Positions 1-4,926 of a stretch of DNA of 5,266 nucleotides are shown here, one piece after another. The stretch covers positions 1 to 5,266 of the forward strand of contig DUVO01000282.1 of assembly GCA_012841005.1 (NCBI GenBank). The letters are read 5' to 3'. The position numbers and the translations under genes were made by a program. Position 1 is the first letter of the stretch, and every line of letters starts with the position of its first letter. This DNA comes from Bacillota bacterium. Its GTDB lineage: Bacteria > Bacillota > DTU030. The notes under the pieces were generated by a model, which was given only the letters and a program-made list of their open reading frames with translations, was not told the DNA's origin and ran no database searches.

Positions 1-144
1 AATAAAATAAACTATATCGGAGAAATGGAGTCTATACCCCGGTACCTTAAACCGAAGCTAAAGAAGGGGGATCTGGTGCTGACCATTGGTGCCGGTGATG
101 TCTGGAAGGTTGGCGAGGAATTAGTGTCTTACCTTAGGGGATAG
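1..144 (+). CDS. murC: UDP-N-acetylmuramate--L-alanine ligase (MurC), C-terminal fragment
   Basis: This is the last 47 codons of a gene whose start lies outside the window; the frame is open from base 1 to the TAG at 142-144. The peptide carries the MurC C-terminal signature GDLVLTIGAGDVWKVG (fragment residues 23-38), followed by a short helix-like tail ending in YLRG. MurC is a cytoplasmic ATP-dependent amide ligase that joins L-alanine to UDP-MurNAc, the first step of stem-peptide assembly. The visible part belongs to the C-terminal Mur ligase domain; the ATP-binding and catalytic centre lie upstream and cannot be checked. The next gene, murA, acts earlier in the same pathway and follows after 77 bases, so co-transcription is plausible. 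The identification rests on the GAGD(V/I)WKVG motif and the dcw-cluster context. Confidence 0.92.
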   Translation, partial: NKINYIGEMESIPRYLKPKLKKGDLVLTIGAGDVWKVGEELVSYLRG

Positions 145-178
145 CAGGGATATGGAAACTTGTACTTATTTCCCGACA

Positions 179-184
179 TATAAT
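179..184 (+). promoter_or_regulatory. possible -10 element upstream of murA
   Basis: A perfect TATAAT hexamer lies in the murC-murA gap, 23 bases before the murA Shine-Dalgarno. No convincing -35 sits at 16-18 bp: the nearest candidate, TTGTAC at 160-165, is only 13 bp away, and there is no TG extended -10. It may be a weak secondary promoter inside the wall operon or simply chance in an AT-rich spacer. Confidence 0.25.
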
Positions 185-221
185 TATCTGGGAGTAAGGT
201 GAAACTGGGAGGTGCGGGTCG

Positions 222-1481
222 GTGGAGCAATTTGCCATTATTGGCGGCGTCCCCCTGCGGGGTACAGTGCTGGTGAACGGAGCCAAAAATGCAACCCTGC
301 CGATCATGGCGGCTACCGTACTGGCTGCCGGTTGCTGCACTATTTGTGATGCCCCGTACCTGCGGGATGTAACCGTGATGACTAAGATTTTGGAGTTACT
401 GGGTGCCGAAGTGAAGCGGGAGGGGAGAAATTTATCTATTGATACAAGGCAAATTGATCACGTGGAGATAGCGGAGGATTTGATGCGCGAGACCCGTTCT
501 TCCATTTTTCTCATGGGCGCCCTTCTGGGTCGCAAGGGTAAGGTAAAGATTGCCTATCCGGGAGGATGTAATATTGGCCCCCGCCCTATAGATTTACACC
601 TGAAGGGCCTCCGGGCTTTAAATGTCCAGATTACGGAAAAGTACGGCTATGTCTATGCTGAAACCAAGGGGTTGCGGGGTGCTGAGGTCCATCTTGATTT
701 TCCCAGTGTTGGTGCTACTGAGAATATCATGATGGCGGCAGTTCGGGCCGAGGGGACGACGATAATCCGTAATGCCGCCAAGGAACCGGAGATTGTAGAT
801 CTGCAGAATTTTCTTAATAAAATGGGGGCCCGGATCCGGGGGGCCGGAACGGATATAATTAAAATAGACGGTGTTGATAGTTTAGGCCCCATCAGTTATA
901 CCGTTATACCCGATCGGATTGAGACAGGTACTTTTATGGTGGCAGCGGCTATGACCGGTGGCGAAATCCTGATCGAGAACGGGATATTCGAACATGTGGA
1001 ACCAATAGCGGCCAAGCTGCGGGAAGCCGGGGCTGAGGTTGAGGGAGGAGAAACCGGTATCCGGGTACGTGGGACCGGGCGTCTTGTGGGAGTTGATATA
1101 AAAACATTACCCTATCCCGGCTACCCCACCGATATGCAACCGCAAACCATGGCCATGCTCAGCATTGCCAGGGGAACCAGTGTAATCATTGAGAACATTT
1201 TTGCCAATCGTTTCAAACATGTAGATGAATTGCTGCGGATGGGTGCCCAGATCAAGACCGAGGGCCGCGCTGCCATTATCCGGGGGGTGGAAGGTTTGAC
1301 CGGTTCGGCGGTAGAGGCTTCGGATTTGCGGGCGGGGGTCGCTTTGATCCTGGCCGGGTTGGTTGCTGAAGGGAAAACTACCATTGATAACATTTACCAC
1401 GTTGATCGCGGGTATGAGGCAATTGAGAAGAAATTACAAGCATTGGGAGCCCAGATCTGGCGTTTGGAAGAACCGGCCTAG
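222..1481 (+). CDS. murA: UDP-N-acetylglucosamine 1-carboxyvinyltransferase (MurA)
   Basis: MurA is the cytoplasmic enzyme that transfers enolpyruvate from PEP to UDP-GlcNAc, the first committed step of peptidoglycan synthesis. The 419-residue product has the usual family length and the inside-out alpha/beta barrel sequence pattern. Expected active-site residues are present: K22-N23 in NGAKNATLP, R92, the catalytic loop YPGGCNIGPRPIDLH with C116 (equivalent to E. coli Cys115) and R121, D304 in YPGYPTDMQPQ, R370 in ASDLRAG, and R396 in the C-terminal IYHVDRGYE. Having Cys rather than Asp in the loop predicts fosfomycin sensitivity. The start is GTG 222, preceded by GGGAGGTG at 207-214 at good spacing, and the protein begins MEQFAIIGG as the family does. 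It lies between murC and ftsQ; many Firmicutes carry a second murA elsewhere, so the murAA/murAB assignment is left open. Confidence 0.97.
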   Translation: MEQFAIIGGVPLRGTVLVNGAKNATLPIMAATVLAAGCCTICDAPYLRDVTVMTKILELLGAEVKREGRNLSIDTRQIDHVEIAEDLMRETRSSIFLMGALLGRKGKVKIAYPGGCNIGPRPIDLHLKGLRALNVQITEKYGYVYAETKGLRGAEVHLDFPSVGATENIMMAAVRAEGTTIIRNAAKEPEIVDLQNFLNKMGARIRGAGTDIIKIDGVDSLGPISYTVIPDRIETGTFMVAAAMTGGEILIENGIFEHVEPIAAKLREAGAEVEGGETGIRVRGTGRLVGVDIKTLPYPGYPTDMQPQTMAMLSIARGTSVIIENIFANRFKHVDELLRMGAQIKTEGRAAIIRGVEGLTGSAVEASDLRAGVALILAGLVAEGKTTIDNIYHVDRGYEAIEKKLQALGAQIWRLEEPA

Positions 1482-1512
1482 AACAAGGCTGCATGAAAAC
1501 GGGGGGAAAACA

Positions 1513-2313
1513 GTGGGCAGGGAAGGAGGCGAAATTGTACCATTCAAACCGCGCCGGCGGGGTCTAAGAGTATGTCGCTTCCTTGTTTTCCTGGGATTAA
1601 TTATCTTGTTGCTGGGAACTCTGGTTTATCATGTACCTGTATTTACCCTGCAAGAGATAAAAATAGAGGGTAATATGCGGCTGAGGGATGAAGATGTGCT
1701 TCGCCTGACTGAACTGGAAACCGGCACCAATCTTTTCCGGATCAAGTTGTGGCAGTTAAAAGAGTGGCTCCTGGCATCTCCCTGGGTAAAGGAGGTTTCC
1801 ATAAGGAGACTGCTGCCCGATGGGCTTTCCATTGTAGTAGAAGAAAGAACACCTTCCTTTTTGGTTCCCTACTATACCTCCTTTCTTTTGGTGGCAGCTG
1901 ATGGTACTATTCTTTGTCCTGCTCCTGCCAATATCGAGGGTATTATGTTACCGATACTTACCGGTTTAGAGATAAAGGACCCGGCTTTGCCGGGACAATC
2001 CCTTCATTGCCACGAATTAGCCAACCTGGTGGCTGTTATGGAAAGCTTTCCGGAGGATTTTCGGGAAATGATTGCAGAGATTCATCTATCCGGGGACGGA
2101 GGACTGGTCTTTTACACTGGGGAAGGCGTGCAAATTCTTTTTGGACAAGCTACCGATAGTGCCCAAAAGGTTCCTCTGATCCAAGAAACCCTTCGGGAAC
2201 TGGACGGTTCCCTTGCCGTTATTAACGTGCGCAGTGGAGATAAGGTTCATGTTTTACTTAAAAGTGGCCTAATTAATGGGGAAAAGGAGGCGGCTGTTTC
2301 CGGGGACGAGTAA
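1513..2313 (+). CDS. ftsQ: cell division protein FtsQ/DivIB
   Basis: This encodes a 266-residue bitopic membrane protein of the divisome, the FtsQ/DivIB component that works with FtsL/DivIC and FtsB to license septal wall synthesis. From GTG 1513, residues 1-19 are a basic cytoplasmic tail (KPRRRGLR), about 20-40 are a single transmembrane helix (LVFLGLIILLLGTLVYH), and about 44-112 are a POTRA domain with the typical opening FTLQEIKIEGN, the middle LLASPWVKEVSI and the end LSIVVEERTP. The remainder is the FtsQ beta domain, finishing near LAVINVRSGDKVHVLL. The frame is open upstream into murA, but that extension has no family support. The start is not certain: GTG 1513 has GGGGGG (1501-1506) six bases upstream, while a stronger AAGGAGG lies just inside the gene. 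The gene begins 31 bases after murA and ends in tandem TAA TAA stops. Confidence 0.9.
   Translation: MGREGGEIVPFKPRRRGLRVCRFLVFLGLIILLLGTLVYHVPVFTLQEIKIEGNMRLRDEDVLRLTELETGTNLFRIKLWQLKEWLLASPWVKEVSIRRLLPDGLSIVVEERTPSFLVPYYTSFLLVAADGTILCPAPANIEGIMLPILTGLEIKDPALPGQSLHCHELANLVAVMESFPEDFREMIAEIHLSGDGGLVFYTGEGVQILFGQATDSAQKVPLIQETLRELDGSLAVINVRSGDKVHVLLKSGLINGEKEAAVSGDE
1523..1536 (+). promoter_or_regulatory. strong Shine-Dalgarno inside the ftsQ 5' end, facing an ATT codon
   Basis: AAGGAGG at 1523-1529 is the best ribosome-binding match in the murA-ftsQ junction. Four bases later lies ATT (1534-1536) in the ftsQ frame, which could act as a rare start giving MVPFKPRRRG. An overlapping TTG at 1535 opens only a 10-codon peptide in another frame. 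The site may serve an alternative ftsQ start, or be an accidental match within the Gly-Arg-Glu-Gly codons after GTG 1513. Confidence 0.35.
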
Positions 2314-2326
2314 TAAAGTCGAAAAA

Positions 2327-2355
2327 AGAGGGAAACTTTTTCTGGCGTTGAATTT
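2327..2355 (+). promoter_or_regulatory. candidate sigma-H promoter for ftsZ
   Basis: The segment AGAGGGAAA (2327-2335), an 11-base spacer and GTTGAATTT (2347-2355) match the Bacillus sigma-H consensus RnAGGAwWW-N11/12-RnnGAATww with one mismatch (G for A at 2332). It lies 83 bases before the ftsZ ATG, in the only sizeable gap between ftsQ and ftsZ. In B. subtilis the ftsAZ operon is known to have a sigma-H promoter that raises FtsZ at the onset of sporulation, which gives the match biological sense. No good sigma-A promoter is visible in this spacer. Confidence 0.5.
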
Positions 2356-2438
2356 ATACAGTTATTAAATGGAACATAACCAAAGTTGAGTTTGTTAGAA
2401 GCCGGTGAGAAAGTCTACATAAAAGGGAGGGCAGGATA

Positions 2439-3485
2439 ATGTTGGAGTTTGATATGGAGATGGAAAATTTCGCCCAGATTAAAGTGGTTGGTGTTGGTGG
2501 CGGGGGCAACAACGCCATCAATAGAATGATAGCCGCTAACCTCAAAGGAGTTGATTTTGTTTCAGTAAATACCGATGCCCAGGCACTGCTTTTGTCTGAG
2601 GCAACACAGAAAATCCAGATTGGCGAGAAATTAACCAAAGGTCTGGGAGCCGGTGCCAATCCGGAGATTGGGAAAAAGGCAGCGGAAGAGAGCAGGGAAG
2701 CTTTGCAGCAGGCCCTCAGGGGTGCCGATATGGTTTTTATTACCGCCGGTATGGGAGGGGGAACAGGCACAGGTGCGTGCCCCATTGTGGCCGAGTTGGC
2801 CAAGGAGCTTGGTGCCTTGACGGTAGGAGTGGTAACTAAACCCTTCACCTTCGAGGGCCGGAGAAGACAAGTCCAGGCGGAGAAAGGTATTGCGGAACTG
2901 AAGGAAAAGGTAGATACCCTGATCATCATTCCCAACGACCGGCTGTTGACGGTAGTGGAAAAAAGAACATCTATCATTGAGGCCTTTCGCATTGCCGATG
3001 ATGTCCTGCGGCAGGGAGTCCAGGGTATATCGGACCTGATTGCAGTGCCGGGACTAATTAACCTTGATTTTGCCGATGTAAAGACGATTATGCATGATAC
3101 CGGTTCTGCCCTGATGGGAATTGGACGGGCCAATGGTGAAAACAGGGCTGCCGAGGCGGCACGGATGGCGATATCAAGTCCCCTTCTGGAGACTTCCATC
3201 GATGGGGCCAAGGGTGTCTTGTTGAATATTACCGGCGGCGCTAGCCTGGGACTCTTTGAGGTCAATGAGGCTGCGGAAATAATTGCGGAAGCCGCCGATC
3301 CCGATGCCAATATTATCTTTGGGGCGGTAATTGACGAATCCCTGGAAGAAGAGGTCAAGGTAACTGTCATTGCAACAGGTTTCGAACAGCGGCCGGCTGG
3401 TAAAGAAAAGGGTGTGAATGAATTGGATATTAAGTCCTTTGCCACCGACAATTTAGATATACCGGCCTTTTTGCGGCGAAAATAG
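2439..3485 (+). CDS. ftsZ: cell division protein FtsZ
   Basis: FtsZ is the tubulin-like GTPase that polymerises into the cytokinetic Z ring at midcell, and near the pole during sporulation. The 348-residue product shows the N-terminal GTPase motif [14 protein letters not shown] (about residues 17-30), NTDAQAL (44-50), the tubulin signature GGGTGTG (106-112), and the T7 synergy loop NLDFADVK (208-215) with D210 and D213 that complete the neighbouring subunit's active site. The globular part ends near ATGF (312-315). A short linker of roughly 22 residues follows, then the conserved C-terminal peptide [11 protein letters not shown] (338-348), which binds partners such as FtsA, SepF and EzrA in the family. 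The start at ATG 2439 has GGGAGG at 2425-2430 eight bases upstream and gives the MLEF opening shared with B. subtilis FtsZ. ftsA does not precede it, which is unusual. Residue 114 is Cys where Ala is common (GTGACP for GTGAAP). Confidence 0.98.
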   Translation: MLEFDMEMENFAQIKVVGVGGGGNNAINRMIAANLKGVDFVSVNTDAQALLLSEATQKIQIGEKLTKGLGAGANPEIGKKAAEESREALQQALRGADMVFITAGMGGGTGTGACPIVAELAKELGALTVGVVTKPFTFEGRRRQVQAEKGIAELKEKVDTLIIIPNDRLLTVVEKRTSIIEAFRIADDVLRQGVQGISDLIAVPGLINLDFADVKTIMHDTGSALMGIGRANGENRAAEAARMAISSPLLETSIDGAKGVLLNITGGASLGLFEVNEAAEIIAEAADPDANIIFGAVIDESLEEEVKVTVIATGFEQRPAGKEKGVNELDIKSFATDNLDIPAFLRRK

Positions 3486-3549
3486 GAGGCTCCTTTCCAG
3501 ATGAAATTGGTTTTCCGGGAACTGTGGGGAAGGGTTTAATAAGTTAAAT

Positions 3550-3702
3550 TTGTGTTGGGGAAGGAAGACAGGGGGAGGTCTTACGGGTCCGGCGGGGGTT
3601 TTTTCTCTGGAAGTTAATGAGGCCTCCTTCATGGGCTTTGTTTTGGAAAGCACCAGGGGGGACATTTGGGCGCGAAAGAATTTACTGATAGGCAAAAAAT
3701 AA
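3550..3702 (+). CDS. possible small ORF downstream of ftsZ (unrecognised)
   Basis: A frame open from 3505 to TAA 3700-3702 could encode up to 50 residues from TTG 3550, or 23 from ATG 3631, ending in WARKNLLIGKK. I do not recognise it. In favour: the stretch after about 3600 looks like an ordinary soluble peptide (FSLEVNEASFMGFVLEST), and the ORF ends just before the terminator. Against: TTG 3550 has no adequate ribosome-binding site, ATG 3631 has only a weak GAGG (3619-3622), and the N-terminal part is Gly-rich because of the G-runs. It could be a short co-transcribed gene, a decayed remnant, or chance. Confidence 0.22.
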   Translation: MCWGRKTGGGLTGPAGVFSLEVNEASFMGFVLESTRGDIWARKNLLIGKK

Positions 3703-3713
3703 AGGAGAAAGAA

Positions 3714-3743
3714 GGAAAGCTGGGTAAAAATACCCCGCTTTTT
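3714..3743 (+). terminator. Rho-independent terminator after ftsZ
   Basis: An imperfect hairpin is visible: AAAGC (3716-3720) pairs with GCTTT (3737-3741), there is one T-C mismatch, GGGTA (3722-3726) pairs with TACCC (3731-3735), and AAAA forms the loop. The descending arm runs directly into TTTTT (3739-3743). Two G-U pairs may extend the base to 3714. It lies 228 bases past the ftsZ stop and before the spoIIGA promoter, so it probably ends the wall/division transcript. Confidence 0.75.
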
Positions 3744-3764
3744 CTATTTGTGGATGAACCGCAT

Positions 3765-3797
3765 CTGACAATCTTTTAAGCCGGGGGAAGCTATAAT
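3765..3797 (+). promoter_or_regulatory. spoIIG-like promoter with a 21-bp spacer
   Basis: CTGACA (3765-3770, five of six to TTGACA) and a perfect TATAAT (3792-3797) are separated by 21 bp, too long for unaided sigma-A. The B. subtilis spoIIG promoter is known for near-consensus hexamers 22 bp apart and needs Spo0A~P bound next to the -35. The same geometry here, upstream of the same operon, suggests conserved Spo0A-type activation. Degenerate 0A-box-like strings occur at 3764-3770 (TCTGACA on the + strand, five of seven to TTCGACA) and 3747-3755 (TTTGTGGAT), but neither is a clean match. The predicted start near 3804 gives a leader of about 200 bases. Confidence 0.6.
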
Positions 3798-3811
3798 GGG
3801 CATATCCCCCG
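3782..3811. repeat. inverted repeat flanking the spoIIG -10 element
   Basis: CGGGGGA (3782-3788) and TCCCCCG (3805-3811) are perfect 7-bp inverted arms, 16 bases apart, enclosing TATAAT and the predicted start site. The right arm would lie in the first transcribed bases. No T-tract follows, so it is not a terminator. It could be an operator for a dimeric regulator or a cruciform-prone element, or it may be chance given the many G-runs nearby. Confidence 0.45.
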
Positions 3812-3973
3812 TCCAAGTCTCATAAAAATAATTGGTGGAAGTGCTGTTTGCTGAAAAGGTCTGGCCTGCCGGCCTTTCGTCTTACTTCTTTTTTCAAAAA
3901 AAGCCCAAAAGCTTCAAGGAGGGACTTGCGGGTAGGGATAACTTTCCCCTTTCCCCGGAGAGGACAGCCGGGG

Positions 3974-3980
3974 TTCGGCA
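3974..3980 (-). promoter_or_regulatory. possible Spo0A box in the spoIIGA leader
   Basis: TTCGGCA on the + strand reads TGCCGAA on the - strand, an exact fit to the 0A-box core TGNCGAA and followed by A-rich sequence as in the extended consensus. It lies 26 bases before the spoIIGA start and well downstream of the predicted promoter, so an activating role is not obvious. A chance match in a region this size is quite possible. Confidence 0.2.
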
Positions 3981-3993
3981 AAATACCTGAAGG

Positions 3994-4001
3994 GGAGGTG
4001 A
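3994..4001 (+). promoter_or_regulatory. ribosome-binding site fixing the spoIIGA TTG start
   Basis: GGAGGTGA is an eight-base match to the 16S rRNA 3' end. Its GGAGG core (3994-3998) is eight bases from TTG 4007. This supports TTG 4007 over the in-frame GTG 3998, which overlaps the site, and over upstream in-frame TTG codons at 3848 and 3926. Confidence 0.8.
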
Positions 4002-4006
4002 ACTTA

Positions 4007-4879
4007 TTGCCCTATGTTTATGTCGACTTGGTATTGGTCGTTAATTTACTTATGAACTATTTTCTCCTGTATCTGACGGCTACCTTGACCCAGGCTAGAT
4101 TTACCTCCTGGCGTTTGGGGGCCAGTTCTTTACTGGGGAGCCTTTATGCCCTGGCGGTTCTCATCGCTCCTTTTTCCCTGCTGGAGATTCCTGTACTAAA
4201 GATACTTATTTCCCTGGGAATGGTAGTTATCGCCTTTGGCTTTGTCCGCTGGCAGAACTTCCTCTCCCGCCTGGCCTGTTTTTATCTCCTCTCCTTTCTT
4301 ACCGGCGGTGCGGCCTTATCCATTTTGTATTTCACTGAAGTTTCACCGGGATCTGTCCCCTGGTGGTCCTTGCCGGCAGCAGTAGTTGTCAGTTTAAGTG
4401 TGGTTTACCTGGCGTGGAATTATCTTCGCCAGTATTGGTGGCAAAAGGATCATAGAATAAAGGTGCGGTTACGTTTTGGCACTACTTGGGTGCAGGTTGT
4501 AGCCCTGGTGGATACAGGAAACCAGTTGTGGGATCCCTTGAGTAACAAGCCGGTTATCATTCTCGAGAACAATGCCGTCAGTGGGATACTTCCTCCGGAA
4601 GTACAGGCCGTCTACCGGCGGGGGAAGATGGATTTGGCCGGAATAGCCAACATAAGGGATCCGGAATGGGCCAGCCGTTGCCGGATAATTCCCTTTTCCG
4701 GTTTAGGTATAAAAAGGGGGCTGCTCCTTGGTATTCGCCCTGATGAGGTCTGTTTTTTTATTAATAACCGGTGGGAAGAGGGCAAATCTGCCCTCGTGGG
4801 CGTTGTAAACCAGGACCTGAGTTTTCGGGGGACTTATAGCGCCTTGGTTCCTCCGGACCTTTTTATTCCAGAATATTAA
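4007..4879 (+). CDS. spoIIGA: sigma-E processing aspartic peptidase SpoIIGA
   Basis: SpoIIGA is the membrane protease that activates pro-sigma-E in the mother cell after the polar septum forms, triggered by the forespore signal SpoIIR. From TTG 4007 the product has 290 residues, close to the roughly 310 of B. subtilis. The N-terminal half is strongly hydrophobic, with about five membrane segments near residues 5-27, 36-57, 60-80, 86-109 and 119-140. The cytoplasmic half from about 150 carries the aspartic-protease motif [14 protein letters not shown] with D169-T170-G171-N172 as the catalytic centre, and later [20 protein letters not shown] (229-248), typical of the family. The opening [20 protein letters not shown] aligns with the family N-terminus, which rules out the longer open frame upstream. 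sigE, its substrate gene, follows after 47 bases, as in the spoIIG operon. Confidence 0.94.
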   Translation: MPYVYVDLVLVVNLLMNYFLLYLTATLTQARFTSWRLGASSLLGSLYALAVLIAPFSLLEIPVLKILISLGMVVIAFGFVRWQNFLSRLACFYLLSFLTGGAALSILYFTEVSPGSVPWWSLPAAVVVSLSVVYLAWNYLRQYWWQKDHRIKVRLRFGTTWVQVVALVDTGNQLWDPLSNKPVIILENNAVSGILPPEVQAVYRRGKMDLAGIANIRDPEWASRCRIIPFSGLGIKRGLLLGIRPDEVCFFINNRWEEGKSALVGVVNQDLSFRGTYSALVPPDLFIPEY

Positions 4880-4926
4880 AAGGATGGGGACAGGGTCGGG
4901 GAAGAAGAGACAGAGGAGGGAAGAAG

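Larger units (their letters stand above)
3486..4006 (+). other. 521-base ftsZ-spoIIGA intergenic region
   Basis: No certain gene lies here. From 3486 to about 3713 the DNA would be transcribed with ftsZ. It holds a 12-codon ORF (3501-3539) with AGGAGG at the ftsZ stop, a cluster of G-runs at 3557-3598, and an open frame ending at 3702. An intrinsic terminator follows at 3714-3743. Downstream are a long-spacer promoter (3765-3797), an inverted repeat around its -10, and about 200 bases of leader to the spoIIGA start. The leader contains a GGCC-TGCC-GGCC repeat at 3863-3874 and a T-run/A-run pair near 3888-3902. In B. subtilis the bpr protease gene occupies this interval; no trace of it is seen. 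Confidence 0.8.

Noticed and set aside
1363..1512. FtsQ starting inside murA at ATG 1363
   Set aside because: It would overlap murA by over 100 bases, has no matching ribosome site, and adds residues with no FtsQ similarity.
2321..2342. AAAAAG/CTTTTT hairpin as a terminator after ftsQ
   Set aside because: The stem is almost entirely A-T and has no G-C core. The T-run is part of the stem and is followed by CTGGCG rather than a U-tract. It overlaps the better sigma-H promoter match.
2392..2421. Sigma-A promoter TTGTTA-N18-TACATA before ftsZ
   Set aside because: The -10 match is poor, and the transcript would begin at the ribosome-binding site, leaving no usable leader.
2354..3451. A 365-codon open frame on the - strand opposite ftsZ
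   Set aside because: It is antisense to a complete, unmistakable ftsZ, its translation is low-complexity (Ser, Ala, Pro-rich) with no family features, and it arises from the codon pattern of ftsZ.
3484..3494. AGGAGGCTCCT palindrome at the ftsZ stop as a terminator
   Set aside because: The arms are separated by one base and so cannot form a hairpin, and no U-tract follows. It is more simply a ribosome-site-like sequence.
3453..3695. An 80-codon - strand frame across the ftsZ 3' end
   Set aside because: It overlaps ftsZ, has no ribosome site and only a TTG start, and its translation shows no recognisable features.
3848..4006. A 53-residue N-terminal extension of SpoIIGA from TTG 3848
   Set aside because: SpoIIGA proteins begin a few residues before the first membrane helix. 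The extension is basic and unrelated to the family, and a near-perfect ribosome site precedes TTG 4007.
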